Program-made: the position numbers and the translations under genes
Notes under the pieces: generated by a model
What the model was told of the DNA's origin: nothing
What the model saw: the letters and a program-made list of their open reading frames with translations, nothing else
Databases searched by the model: none
NCBI RefSeq assembly: GCF_900120405.1
Contig: NZ_LT635492.1
Location: forward strand, 267,478 to 331,477
Length of the DNA: 64,000 bases
Direction of reading: 5' to 3'
Origin: Urinicoccus massiliensis
Lineage (GTDB): Bacteria > Bacillota > Clostridia > Tissierellales > Peptoniphilaceae
Shown here: in pieces, positions 1 through 9,233 of the stretch
Position numbering within the stretch: the first letter of the stretch is position 1
Layout: every line of letters begins with the position of its first letter

Positions 1-477
1 CTCTGGTTTATCTGCTTTTTTCTTGTTTTCTTTTTGTGAAGGGGATTTTTTTTCATTTTTTGAATCAACAAGGTCATTATCTGTAAGATTGGGGTCTTGT
101 TTTAAAGCGTTTTTAACAGAGCTGTCTTTGGAGCGCAGAGTATAAATTTCTTGAATTAAATCTCTAATTTTTTTGCTATAGATACTTGTTGAGTCTACAT
201 CAATGGAAAATTTATAAGTAATATGAAAATTAAAATTTTCTTTTTGCTTAGGATCATCTTCATATAATATTTTTGCTCGATCCCCATTTAAACTATTTAC
301 ATATTTCCGCAATTCATAGATTGCACGAGATACCTCTGTGTAATCAGCCTTTTCGTTGCCTTTAATGCAGATAGTTACAACTTCATCATTAGCCATATTG
401 CCAATACTTCTAGGGGCCATCAAATCTTGGTACTTATCCTTAAGCTCAAGTAAATGTTTTCCACTATTAACTTTCAT
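1..477 (-). CDS. Hypothetical protein downstream of NuoE-like gene (3' end outside window)
   Basis: Read on the minus strand from an ATG at 477 that overlaps the end of the NuoE-like gene by 11 bases; the frame stays open for 159 codons to the window edge, so the C-terminus is missing. The N-terminal part (about residues 30-70) has the alternation of a small alpha/beta domain, with TICIKGN followed by a helix ending ELRKYV. The visible C-terminus is very Lys/Glu/Ser-rich and probably disordered. Genes in this place behind a NuoE/HndA subunit are often thioredoxin-like [2Fe-2S] subunits (HndB or the NuoF N-terminus). Here only one Cys is present where such proteins carry several, so if related it has lost the cluster. 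Function unknown; the coupling to NuoE is seen, the rest is inference. Confidence 0.7.
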   Translation of the reverse strand, partial: MKVNSGKHLLELKDKYQDLMAPRSIGNMANDEVVTICIKGNEKADYTEVSRAIYELRKYVNSLNGDRAKILYEDDPKQKENFNFHITYKFSIDVDSTSIYSKKIRDLIQEIYTLRSKDSSVKNALKQDPNLTDNDLVDSKNEKKSPSQKENKKKADKPE

Positions 478-976
478 CAGCCTTCTCCTTTTCTCGATAT
501 TCCACAATAATATCGTCTACCATATCATTGGTAACGTGGCTAAAGATTTTATCATTAATTTTAACAACCGGCCCTAGGCCACAGGCGCCTAGACAGCGGA
601 TACTGTTTAGAGTAAATAAGCCATCTTCGCTAATTCCCTCTTCATTGACCTTGAGTCTTTCGCTAAAGATATCGTAAAGATTTTGAGATCCCTTAACGAA
701 GCAAGCAGTACCTCTGCAAACGTCTACAATATACTTAGTTACCTGCTTTTCACTAAAAAAAGAATAAAAGGATACAATTCCGTTGATTTTTACTGCAGGC
801 ATATCAATTTTTCGAGCAATGTGCAGTTGCAATTCTTTAGGCAGATATTCAAAAACACTTTGGGCATAGTGTAAAATAGTAATGATGTTTAGTTGCTTAT
901 CTTCAAAAGTGTCAATATAGGCATCTAACATGTCAAGTTTCTTCTTTTCTAAGATGCTCATGTCTAAATCAGACAT
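467..976 (-). CDS. nuoE: NADH dehydrogenase/hydrogenase 24 kDa (NuoE/HndA-type) thioredoxin-like [2Fe-2S] subunit
   Basis: 169-residue protein with the four ligands of the NuoE [2Fe-2S] cluster: C87 and C92 (CRGTAC, C-x4-C) and C128 and C132 (CLGAC, C-x3-C). The helical N-terminal domain (EYLPKELQLHIARKI, GIVSFYSFF) is typical of the 24 kDa subunit. In anaerobic Clostridia such subunits pass electrons between NAD(P)H and a NuoF-like flavoprotein or an electron-bifurcating [FeFe] hydrogenase; which complex applies here cannot be seen because the operon continues past the left edge. ATG at 976 is preferred over TTG at 979 because AGGGGTG sits 7 bases upstream of the ATG. The downstream gene overlaps its stop by 11 bases. 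Confidence 0.9.
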   Translation of the reverse strand: MSDLDMSILEKKKLDMLDAYIDTFEDKQLNIITILHYAQSVFEYLPKELQLHIARKIDMPAVKINGIVSFYSFFSEKQVTKYIVDVCRGTACFVKGSQNLYDIFSERLKVNEEGISEDGLFTLNSIRCLGACGLGPVVKINDKIFSHVTNDMVDDIIVEYREKEKADES

Positions 977-1020
977 CAAATCACCCCTCTCTACTATTAG
1001 GATACACCATAATTATAAAA

Positions 1021-1050
1021 AGTATAGTATATTAAGAATAAAATGCACAA
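1021..1050 (-). promoter_or_regulatory. Probable promoter of the nuoE-like operon
   Basis: On the minus strand TTGTGC (1045-1050) is followed after 18 bases by TATACT (1021-1026), about 45 bases upstream of the NuoE-like start. The surrounding intergenic region is strongly A+T-rich. A TATAAT slightly downstream is an alternative -10 but has no -35 partner. Confidence 0.5.
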
Positions 1051-1097
1051 ACTAAGACTATTTTTTTACATATATTTGACAAAATTAAATATAATTG

Positions 1098-1149
1098 GGC
1101 ATATTAAAAATAAAAGACGAAAAATGGACTAAGAAATCCAGTTTTCGTC
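1098..1149 (-). terminator. Intrinsic terminator of the miaB-ynbB operon
   Basis: Minus-strand hairpin with arms GACGAAAA and TTTTCGTC (1116-1149) and an inner TGGA/TCCA pairing, followed by a T-rich tract (TTTTATTTTT). The ynbB stop codon lies inside the hairpin, as at several other operon ends in this window. Confidence 0.85.
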
Positions 1150-2373
1150 CTTAAATCTTTTAAGGACATTTCTTAAACTAATTCGACAATGAGCATAGGT
1201 TAATCCGCCTTGGAAGTAGGCAATATAGGGTTGACGCATTGGGCCGTCAGCTGACAATTCAATAGAGCTACCTTCAATAAAACCACCTGCTGCCATAATG
1301 ACAGGATCTTCGTATCCAGGCATATCCCAGGGTGTTGGGATGAAGTGGGCGTCAACAGGTGAACTTTTTTGAATCTCTTCACAAAAAGCTTTTAATTTTT
1401 CGGGATCCTTAAAGACAATGGATTGGATAATATCGGACCTTGGATCCTTGGCTTGAGGAATACATGGATAGGATAAGGATTCAAAACATTTGGCAAACAA
1501 CAAGGCTCCCTTTAAGGCTTCAGAAACAACATGGGGGGCCATAAACAAGCCTTGGAGAATTTGCCGGGTCATGCCAAAGGAAAGGCCACATTCTTTACCA
1601 ATTCCTGGTGCAGTTAGGAGGTTGGCTATATGGTCAATGTACTTGGCCTTACCTACAATGTATCCTCCGCAATATGCCAAACCACCACCTGGATTTTTAA
1701 TAAGAGAGCCAGCCATAATATCCACACCAAGGTCAGTTGGCTCCAGAATTTCTGTAAATTCACCATAGCAGTTATCTACAAAAATCGGAAGCTTAGAATT
1801 GATTGATCGAATCCGGTCGACAGCTTCTTTTATTTCCTGAATTGTGAAGGCTCTTCTTTGGCTATAGCCTGTGGATCGTTGAATGACAACCAAACTTGTT
1901 TTTTCGCTAATAAAGTCTTTGAACAGATTAAGATTCATTTGACCATCTTTTAAGGGGACTTCTTGATAGGAAACACCTCTGCTAAGCAAGTTTCCACTTT
2001 CCTCCCCTGTTAATCCAATAGCCTTTTGCATGGTGTCATAGAGGGGGCCACACAGGCTTAAAAGCTCGGAACCTTGTCTTAGAAAGGATGAAACAGCTAG
2101 GAAGATGGCATGGGTACCAGAGACGATATTGGGCCTTACAAGGGCATCTTCTGTATGAAAGACATCCTTATAAATGGCCTCCACCTTATCCCGGCCACCA
2201 TCTCCATATCCATAGCCTGTAGTCCAATGAAAATCAGATGCAGCCAACTTATTTTTCTGCATGGCTTTTAGGATTTTTTCTTGATTCAGAAGGGTAATTT
2301 TTTCTCTTAACTGAAAAAAATCCTTAGCTTCTTCTTCCATCCTATCTATTAACTTGTCTATTTCTTTATTCAT
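1129..2373 (-). CDS. ynbB: YnbB-type methionine gamma-lyase family protein (aluminium resistance protein family)
   Basis: 414 residues, full length for the PLP-dependent family annotated as aluminium resistance or methionine gamma-lyase family protein. A fold-type I aminotransferase signature is visible: GTHAIFLAV near residue 86, the PLP-binding Asp in FVDNCYGEF, and the Schiff-base Lys in GSLIKNPGGG. The family probably cleaves sulfur amino acids, but the physiological substrate is not established. It is the last gene of the miaB-mutS-mutL-miaA operon and its start overlaps the miaA stop by 8 bases. In Bacillus ynbB also lies downstream of miaA (after hfq and hflX), so the neighbourhood is conserved. 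GGAGGG precedes the ATG. Confidence 0.88.
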   Translation of the reverse strand: MNKEIDKLIDRMEEEAKDFFQLREKITLLNQEKILKAMQKNKLAASDFHWTTGYGYGDGGRDKVEAIYKDVFHTEDALVRPNIVSGTHAIFLAVSSFLRQGSELLSLCGPLYDTMQKAIGLTGEESGNLLSRGVSYQEVPLKDGQMNLNLFKDFISEKTSLVVIQRSTGYSQRRAFTIQEIKEAVDRIRSINSKLPIFVDNCYGEFTEILEPTDLGVDIMAGSLIKNPGGGLAYCGGYIVGKAKYIDHIANLLTAPGIGKECGLSFGMTRQILQGLFMAPHVVSEALKGALLFAKCFESLSYPCIPQAKDPRSDIIQSIVFKDPEKLKAFCEEIQKSSPVDAHFIPTPWDMPGYEDPVIMAAGGFIEGSSIELSADGPMRQPYIAYFQGGLTYAHCRISLRNVLKRFKDENWIS

Positions 2374-3289
2374 GTTCCCTCCAATGTGAAATAATTTGGT
2401 CTAAAGCGTCTCCTTGATTCAGATTGCTTAAATTAAGCCAAAATCCATTTTCATAGCGCCGGAACCAGGTTAATTGTCTTTTTGCATAGCGTCTAGAATT
2501 TCTCTTAATGAGGTCTATGGTTTCTTCATAGCTTGTATGGCCTAGAAAATACTGGTAAATTTCTTTGTAGCCAATGGCTTTCATGGCTTGGTTTTTGTTA
2601 TTTAAGCCACGGTCTATCAAAGCCTTGACCTCATCAAATAAGCCTTCTTGAACCATTCCATCTACTCTTTGGTTGATTCGCTCATATAGTTCTTCCCGGT
2701 TGCGGTTTAGGATAATTAAACAGGGATCATAAAAGAGACTCTCCACATTTAAACCGGCAGAAGCTTGTTTAGGGTTTTGGATTTCAATTTCTAAGGCCCG
2801 CATTAATCGCTGGGGATTTTTTTTATCCAAGCTTTCTAACTTTAAGGGATTGAGCTCTTTTAATAAATCAGACAGACCTTGACTTCCCTTGGTTTCATAA
2901 ATTTTTTCTAAATTTTGTCTTAAGGACTGGTCTTTTTTTGTCTTAAAGAAATCCAATTGGCACATGATACTGTGTAAATATAAACCAGTCCCCCCAACTA
3001 AGATGGGAAGCTTGCCCTCTTTTTCAATTATCTCAATATAGGACCCCACGTCTTCAGAAAATTCTGCAACACTATATTCAGCAAAGGGGTCTACATGGCT
3101 TAAACCGTAATGAGGAATACCGTCTGTTTCATCTAGTTTAATTTTCCCAGTTCCAATATTAAAATCTTTGTAGATTTGCATGGAATCTGCAGAAATGATT
3201 TCTCCATTTAAAGCCTTGGCCAGGTCTATGGATAGGTGGCTTTTCCCAACTCCTGTAGGCCCAGTTAGAATGAGTATTTTCTTTTTCAT
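2366..3289 (-). CDS. miaA: tRNA dimethylallyltransferase MiaA
   Basis: Transfers a dimethylallyl group to N6 of A37 in tRNAs reading UNN codons; MiaB, encoded two genes upstream, then methylthiolates the same base. 307 residues, the usual length. The P-loop GPTGVGKS is at residues 9-16, SADSMQIYK provides the substrate Asp, LVGGTGLYLHS follows, and the C-terminal KRQLTWFRR motif is the tRNA-binding segment. The start ATGA overlaps the mutL stop by 4 bases, indicating translational coupling. Confidence 0.97.
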   Translation of the reverse strand: MKKKILILTGPTGVGKSHLSIDLAKALNGEIISADSMQIYKDFNIGTGKIKLDETDGIPHYGLSHVDPFAEYSVAEFSEDVGSYIEIIEKEGKLPILVGGTGLYLHSIMCQLDFFKTKKDQSLRQNLEKIYETKGSQGLSDLLKELNPLKLESLDKKNPQRLMRALEIEIQNPKQASAGLNVESLFYDPCLIILNRNREELYERINQRVDGMVQEGLFDEVKALIDRGLNNKNQAMKAIGYKEIYQYFLGHTSYEETIDLIKRNSRRYAKRQLTWFRRYENGFWLNLSNLNQGDALDQIISHWREHE

Positions 3290-5118
3290 GATTCGACCCT
3301 TAAAAATAACTTTTCCAATTCTCGTTGGCTTATTTTTAATACGCTAGGACGACCATGGGGGCAGGTATAGGGATCATCACAAGCAATCAATTGTTGAATG
3401 AGGGCTTCTACTTCGATACCTATTAGGGGGTCATGGGCCTTTATAGCACTTCTGCAGGCCTTGCGCATAATGTCATAGCGATTAAAGTCGTATTTATTAG
3501 AAACAGTGGATAAATGGTCAATCAGGTTTTGAATAAAGGAAATAGAACCTGGCTCTCCAAAGATAAAGGGAACCTCTCTAAGTAGGATACTATCTTCGCC
3601 AAAAAAGTCATAGACAAATCCCAGCTCTTGGAAGGAAGTTTGGTAGTTTTCTAAGAGAGTTCGGGCATATTGCGAAGTCTTAATAAGCTCAGGCGTTAAA
3701 AGAATTTGCCGGTCTATAGCCTCGTTAGAAAATTCATAAAGATACTTTTCGTAGAGAATACGTTCATGGGCAGCATGTTGGTCAATTAGATAAATATCTG
3801 TTTTTCCTTGGAAAAGCAAATAAGTTTTAAAAATTTGTCCAATATATTTTGTTTCCAAGAGGGATTGGATCCATGTTTTTTCCGGATCAAGCCTAGAATA
3901 GTCATCCTCTTCTTCTGAGGCGTAGTCCAGATATTCAGCCTGGTCAGTTAGGTCTTGGTCCGAAGGTGGAAGGAGGTCCACTTTATTTAAAGAGTCATCT
4001 CTAACAAAGTTAATCTCTTCTATATCTTCTTTTTTTAGAGTAGGGTCTTCTTTTTTAGACTGACCATATAGGCTCAAAATGTCCAAAGGATCCTTTTGAG
4101 GCATGGTGTTTTTAATATTTTGGACATCGGGAATTTTAGATCCATTAAAGCTTTGACTTAAAAGTTCTTGAAGAATAGGGATTAACTTATTTTCGTTAGA
4201 TAACTTGACCTCGTGTTTTTTTGGATGAATATTCACATCAACAAGTTGGGGGTCAATTTCAATATATAAGACAAAGATTGGAAATTTCTGCAGGGGAATT
4301 TTTGACCGATAAACTCCCTCAATGGCCTTGGATATTTGTAAATTACGAACATATCGGCCATTAATATAGATATATTCATGGATTCGGGAAGACCGATAGA
4401 GTTGGTTGTCTCCAAAAAATCCTTGGATTTTATAGGAGGAAGATTTAAAGGAAATTGCCTGCAAGTGTTGGACAATTTGTTTCCCTAGGATGGAATAGAG
4501 GTGGTTTTCATGGTTCTGGCTATTAGAACTTTTAAAAACCTGACGATGGTCCTTGCTTAAGGAAATAGAAACACCGGGGACACCTAAGGAGATTTTTTCT
4601 ACAACCTCTACGATATTTGCCCATTGTATTTTACTGGCTTTTAAAAATTTTTTACGAACAGGCAAATTTTCGAAAATATTTTTTACTTTTATCGTGGTTC
4701 CGATAGGAGCTCCTATTTTCTCCCGTAAAACTTTTTTTCCAAATTGATAAACCAAGCGGATAGCATAGTCCTGGTCACAAGACCTGCTGATTATTTCCAG
4801 TTCGCTGACCTGGTTTATACTTGGTAGGGCCTCGCCACGGAAGCCGAGAGTTTTTGAATTATTCAAATCTTCGATAGATTGAATTTTTGATGTTGCATGC
4901 CGTAAGACTGAAAGTTCAATTTCTTCTTGGCTCATGCCTATGCCGTTGTCTGTAATTCGAATATAGCTGGCAGGACTGTTTAAAATTTCAATTTGAATTT
5001 GACTACTTTGGGCATCAATGGAATTTTCTAAAAGCTCTTTGACAACACTGGCAGGTTCTTCAATGATTTCGCCAGCAGCTATTTTTGAAATTGTATCACT
5101 TGTCAGTTGATGTATCAT
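3286..5118 (-). CDS. mutL: DNA mismatch repair protein MutL
   Basis: 610 residues. The N-terminal GHKL ATPase shows IAAGEIIEEPASVVKELLEN, DNGIGM and GFRGEAL. The C-terminal domain keeps the endonuclease motif DQHAAHERILYE and the metal-site motif CPHGRPS, so this is a nicking MutL as expected where MutH is absent. The linker (about residues 330-420) is acidic and low in complexity. The gene starts inside mutS (23-base overlap) with AGAGG 6 bases before the ATG. It acts with MutS encoded immediately upstream. Confidence 0.97.
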   Translation of the reverse strand: MIHQLTSDTISKIAAGEIIEEPASVVKELLENSIDAQSSQIQIEILNSPASYIRITDNGIGMSQEEIELSVLRHATSKIQSIEDLNNSKTLGFRGEALPSINQVSELEIISRSCDQDYAIRLVYQFGKKVLREKIGAPIGTTIKVKNIFENLPVRKKFLKASKIQWANIVEVVEKISLGVPGVSISLSKDHRQVFKSSNSQNHENHLYSILGKQIVQHLQAISFKSSSYKIQGFFGDNQLYRSSRIHEYIYINGRYVRNLQISKAIEGVYRSKIPLQKFPIFVLYIEIDPQLVDVNIHPKKHEVKLSNENKLIPILQELLSQSFNGSKIPDVQNIKNTMPQKDPLDILSLYGQSKKEDPTLKKEDIEEINFVRDDSLNKVDLLPPSDQDLTDQAEYLDYASEEEDDYSRLDPEKTWIQSLLETKYIGQIFKTYLLFQGKTDIYLIDQHAAHERILYEKYLYEFSNEAIDRQILLTPELIKTSQYARTLLENYQTSFQELGFVYDFFGEDSILLREVPFIFGEPGSISFIQNLIDHLSTVSNKYDFNRYDIMRKACRSAIKAHDPLIGIEVEALIQQLIACDDPYTCPHGRPSVLKISQRELEKLFLRVES

Positions 5119-7720
5119 TCAAGACCTCTTTTACTTCTATTTGCAAGTTTTGTACTTGGGTTAAAGTTTCCAATGGTGTTTGGCTCAACAAGTCAATTCT
5201 AGCTAATTTTTTTAAAATATTCTTATAATCCTCTTCCCTGTCAAAAACCTTGTCCTCCTTCTTTTCATAAAGAGGAGGAAGACTTGGAGTTTTTTCTTTT
5301 TCGTCAGCTTTTAATTTTAAGAAGATTTCCTTGGCTCTTTGGATGAGTCTTGGGTCAATACCAGCCAGTTGGGCTACATCAATCCCAAAAGATTGGTTGG
5401 AATACCCATGACTTATCTTGCGCAAGAAACTAATACCATGTTCATTTTCTTCCGTTAAGACCGTTAGGTTCACAAGCCCCGGAATTCGATCCGCCAGGGG
5501 AATTAATTCAAGATAGTGGGTTGCGAACAGGGTTTTAGCCTTAATTTCCTTAGCAATATATTCGATTAAAGCCCAGGCAATACTTAGGCCATCAAAGGTT
5601 CCTGTTCCCCGCCCTACCTCATCTAAAATAACCAGAGATTGGCTGGTGGCTTCCTTGGTAATGGTAGCCACTTCCTTCATTTCTACCATGAAAGTACTTT
5701 CTCCTCCACTTAGGTTATCAGAAGCGCCAATTCGGGTGAAAATTCGGTCTATGGGTGGAATTTTTGCCTGGCTTGCAGGAACAAAAGATCCTATATGGGC
5801 TAGAATGCAAATTAAGGCCACTTGACGCATGTAGGTGGATTTTCCGGCCATATTGGGCCCTGTAATGAGGGCAATCATCTCATCATCCTGGTTTAAATAG
5901 GTATCATTAGGAACAAAGAGTTCAAAGGCCTGGTTGGCTTCCACCATGGGGTGGCGGCCTTCTTTTATTTCTAAAACCTGGTCCTCTTGAATAAGAGGTC
6001 TTACATAGCCATAACTATGGGCAAGGCTGGCAAAGGAAGAGTAGATGTCCAATTCTGCTATTTTTTGTGCTGTATATTGAATGCGAGACAAATAGTCCTT
6101 GGTCTTGTTTTTTAAGTTTAAGAAGATAGAGCTTTGAAGACTCAGAGATTCATCTTTAGACCCAAGAATTTGAGACTCCATCTCCTTTAATTCAATAGTA
6201 AAAAATCGTTCACTTCCAACAAGGGTTTGCTTTCTTAAATAATAATCCGGAACAGCATCGGCATTGGACTTGGTTACTTCAATAAAATAGCCCAAAATTT
6301 TATTATATTTTATCCGGAGGTTTTTGATGCCTGTTTTTTCCTTTTCCTTTTTTTCTAAGTCAATGAGCCATTTTTTCCCATGGGTTCTGGCATCAATGAG
6401 TTGGTCCAGCTGTTCATCGACTCCTTGTTTGATAAAGATTGTATCTGTTATTAGAACAGGAGCATCTTCAATTAAGGTATTTTCAATAAGGTTAATTAGG
6501 TCTGATAAATCAGGGAAATTGGAAACGAACTTGAGGCATTCGGGCTTTTGCGAGGCAAGGAGCTTTTCTTCAAGATCCTTGCTGGTAAGAAGGGTATTTT
6601 TCAAGCAAATTAAGTCCCGGGGACTAATAGACCCTGTAGCGATTTTTACAGATAGTCTTTTTAAATCATAGACGTCCTTTAAAGAGGTCTTTATTTGGTC
6701 TAAAAAGATTAAATCATTGAATAAGAGTTCAACAAAATCCAGTCTTTGGTTGATTTTAACGGGATCTCTCAAGGGATGGTTAATCCAGTATCGCAGGAGT
6801 CTGGATCCCATGGAGGTTTGGTTCTTGTTTAAAACATGGTAGAGAGAACCTTCTTGATCTCCACGACCTAGAGTTTCAAAAAGCTCCAGGTTTTTTTTTG
6901 CTGTTTCATCCAAAACAAGCTCTTCCCCACTATCTACAGAGATAATCTCTAAAATATGATCCATATTGGTTTTTTGAGTTAGGCTAATGTAGTTTAAGAG
7001 AAAAATTGCCGTAGAATAGGATAGAGGATGACGCATGTTTAGTTTTAAAAAAGATTCCTCAAGTTCTTTAGTAATGGAAAGCTTTTTTTGAACCATAAAA
7101 TCATCCACAACTTGGATGGATATCTTTTCGTTCATAAATTCCAATTTTTCTAAAAGGTCTGGGTGGATCAAAATTTCCTTAGGGTCGTAGGTAGCAATTT
7201 GGTCTTGAATCCATAAAATGGCCTGGTCTTCGTCTTGGAAAAAATTCTCCAAACTAAAGAATTCTCCTGTTGAATAGTCTAAAAAAACCAAAGCTGTACT
7301 GGATTCTATAAATTGGATGGCACAAATATACCGGTTTTCATCCTTTTTCAAATAGGCTTCATTGGTAAAGGTTCCAGGAGTTACAACACGGATGACTTCT
7401 CTTTTTACAATACCTTGAGCTTCTTTAGGGTCTTCAACCTGGTCACAGATGGCAACCCGGTAGCCCTTAGCAACTAATTTAGCCAGGTATTGATCGGCTA
7501 CATGATAGGGCACCCCACACATGGGGATATTTGTATCCTCCGTTTTGCCACGTTTTGTCAGGGTAATATCTAGTTCTCTGGAGGCAATTTTTGCATCCTC
7601 AAAAAATAATTCAAAAAAGTCCCCTAGCCGGAAAAATAATAGACAATCCGGATAAGCATCCTTTGTTTTTAAATACTGTTGCATCATAGGGGTGTATTTT
7701 GTGTAATCTTTATGAACCAA
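5096..7720 (-). CDS. mutS: DNA mismatch recognition protein MutS
   Basis: About 874 residues, the normal MutS1 length. The mismatch-binding N-terminus shows LFFRLGDFFELFFEDA, with the F-x-E intercalating pair. Later come the core/lever and clamp domains and then the ABC-type ATPase: Walker A TGPNMAGKSTYMRQ, GGESTFMVEM and Walker B LVILDEVGRGT. The longest frame begins at GTG 7729, but that codon itself lies in the AAGGTGAG Shine-Dalgarno sequence; TTG at 7720, six bases further on, gives a typical N-terminus shortly before KYTPMMQQY. It overlaps miaB upstream and mutL downstream. Confidence 0.96.
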   Translation of the reverse strand: MVHKDYTKYTPMMQQYLKTKDAYPDCLLFFRLGDFFELFFEDAKIASRELDITLTKRGKTEDTNIPMCGVPYHVADQYLAKLVAKGYRVAICDQVEDPKEAQGIVKREVIRVVTPGTFTNEAYLKKDENRYICAIQFIESSTALVFLDYSTGEFFSLENFFQDEDQAILWIQDQIATYDPKEILIHPDLLEKLEFMNEKISIQVVDDFMVQKKLSITKELEESFLKLNMRHPLSYSTAIFLLNYISLTQKTNMDHILEIISVDSGEELVLDETAKKNLELFETLGRGDQEGSLYHVLNKNQTSMGSRLLRYWINHPLRDPVKINQRLDFVELLFNDLIFLDQIKTSLKDVYDLKRLSVKIATGSISPRDLICLKNTLLTSKDLEEKLLASQKPECLKFVSNFPDLSDLINLIENTLIEDAPVLITDTIFIKQGVDEQLDQLIDARTHGKKWLIDLEKKEKEKTGIKNLRIKYNKILGYFIEVTKSNADAVPDYYLRKQTLVGSERFFTIELKEMESQILGSKDESLSLQSSIFLNLKNKTKDYLSRIQYTAQKIAELDIYSSFASLAHSYGYVRPLIQEDQVLEIKEGRHPMVEANQAFELFVPNDTYLNQDDEMIALITGPNMAGKSTYMRQVALICILAHIGSFVPASQAKIPPIDRIFTRIGASDNLSGGESTFMVEMKEVATITKEATSQSLVILDEVGRGTGTFDGLSIAWALIEYIAKEIKAKTLFATHYLELIPLADRIPGLVNLTVLTEENEHGISFLRKISHGYSNQSFGIDVAQLAGIDPRLIQRAKEIFLKLKADEKEKTPSLPPLYEKKEDKVFDREEDYKNILKKLARIDLLSQTPLETLTQVQNLQIEVKEVLNDTSTDK

Positions 7721-9089
7721 TAAACTCACCTTCTAAATTAAAGGAATTTGCAGAAGTAATCGTTATAGGAAGAATCTTTCCAATAAGTCTATCCCCTCCT
7801 CTAAAATGGGTTAATTTAAAGCCTTCTGTACGGCCTGTCAGCATGGACTTATCATGCTTAGAATGATCTTCTACTAGAACCTCAAGGGTTTTCCCAACCA
7901 AAGCCTTATTTTTTTTCTCAAAGATAGGATAAAGAGTGTCTGTCAAGCGATTAAAGCGGTCTTGCTTGATTTCCTTTGGAATTTGGTGGATATTATTAGC
8001 TGCAGGAGTCCCCTCTCTAGGAGAGTACAAAAAGGTAAAGGCACTATCGTATTGAACATACTTAACTAGGTCTAGGGTATCTTGAAAGTCATCTTCACTT
8101 TCTTCAGGAAAGCCAACCATAATATCTGTACATAGGGCAATATCAGGAACCAAGTTTTTAACCTTGTCTATTTTTCTCATATAGTCCTCCCGACTATAGC
8201 GTCGGTTCATCTTCCTTAAAACAGAATTAGACCCGGCTTGGACGGGCAAATGTAAAAAGTTACACAGGGAGTCCAAATCTTTAAAAGCCATTAGGAGGTC
8301 GTCTGAAATATCTTTAGGATGGGAAGTCATAAAACGAATTCGTTTTAAACCCTGAATTTTTGCCAAATCATAGATTAAGTGGGTAAAACTGTACCCATTT
8401 TCCAGAGCTGGTGCATAGCTATTTACATTTTGTCCCAGGAGGGTAATTTCCAGAACGCCACTAGCAACCAGGGCTCGAACTTCATTTAGGATGTCTTGTG
8501 AAGGACGACTTACTTCCCTTCCCCGGGTGTAGGGAACGATGCAATAGCTACAGAAATTATTACATCCGTACATAATATTAACGAAAGATTTGTAGGGGTA
8601 GTAACGATTTGCCAAAAGCTTATCATCAATGGATTGGAAGGGCTCATCAATGTCAATGGTTCTTTTCTTAGTTTCATAGTGGTCTAGGAGCAAGGCCGGG
8701 AGCTTATGAATATTATTTGTTCCAAAAATAATATCTACGTGCTTACATTTCTCCAGGACCTTGTTCCTAGATTCTTCCCTTTGCATCATGCAGCCGCAGA
8801 CGGCAATGGTTAAGTCTCTTTGCTTTTTTTGGTGTTTGAGCTCTCCTAACTTACCATAGACTTTATCTTCTGCAGAATGACGGATTGAACAGGTATTTAG
8901 TAAAATTAAATCCGCTTCTTGAGGGTCTGGAGTAGCATGAAAGCCCACTTGCTCCAGAATCCAAGAAATTTTTTCAGAATCATGCTCATTCATTTGGCAG
9001 CCATAAGTCATAATGTGATATTTAGCCTGGCTGGGTAATTTATCTTTTAATATATGGATAACTTGTTCTTCTTGATCTATAAAATTCAA
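7710..9089 (-). CDS. miaB: tRNA-2-methylthio-N6-dimethylallyladenosine synthase MiaB
   Basis: 459-residue radical-SAM methylthiotransferase. The N-terminal UPF0004 domain holds one Fe-S cluster (YGCQMNEHDS, NTCSIR, CGCMMQ). The radical-SAM CxxxCxxC is in CNNFCSYCIVPYTRG, and a C-terminal TRAM domain follows (VEDHSKHDKSMLTGRTEGF). It converts i6A37 to ms2i6A37, the step after MiaA. First gene of its operon. Translation starts at TTG with AAGGAG 8 bases upstream; no ATG is better placed. Confidence 0.96.
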   Translation of the reverse strand: MNFIDQEEQVIHILKDKLPSQAKYHIMTYGCQMNEHDSEKISWILEQVGFHATPDPQEADLILLNTCSIRHSAEDKVYGKLGELKHQKKQRDLTIAVCGCMMQREESRNKVLEKCKHVDIIFGTNNIHKLPALLLDHYETKKRTIDIDEPFQSIDDKLLANRYYPYKSFVNIMYGCNNFCSYCIVPYTRGREVSRPSQDILNEVRALVASGVLEITLLGQNVNSYAPALENGYSFTHLIYDLAKIQGLKRIRFMTSHPKDISDDLLMAFKDLDSLCNFLHLPVQAGSNSVLRKMNRRYSREDYMRKIDKVKNLVPDIALCTDIMVGFPEESEDDFQDTLDLVKYVQYDSAFTFLYSPREGTPAANNIHQIPKEIKQDRFNRLTDTLYPIFEKKNKALVGKTLEVLVEDHSKHDKSMLTGRTEGFKLTHFRGGDRLIGKILPITITSANSFNLEGEFIGS

Positions 9090-9128
9090 AAATATACTCC
9101 TTTAAAATATTAGAATATCTAACTTAAT

Positions 9129-9137
9129 ATTATACCA
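9129..9137 (-). promoter_or_regulatory. Extended -10 promoter of the miaB-mutSL-miaA-ynbB operon
   Basis: Minus strand TGG-TATAAT (extended -10), 39 bases upstream of the miaB TTG. No good -35 hexamer is seen 16-18 bases upstream, consistent with reliance on the extended -10. Confidence 0.65.
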
Positions 9138-9197
9138 TAATTGCCGGGGGAAAACTAAAGAAGAGAAAAACATAGCCTAATCCAGATAAAATTTTAT

Positions 9198-9233
9198 GTA
9201 TAAGAAAAGAGTAAGTCTTTAAGACTTACTCTT
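9198..9233 (-). terminator. Intrinsic terminator after the metal ATPase gene
   Basis: Perfect inverted repeat AAGAGTAAGTC...GACTTACTCTT (9207-9233) followed on the minus strand by TTTTCTTAT. The ATPase stop codon is inside the stem. Confidence 0.85.
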
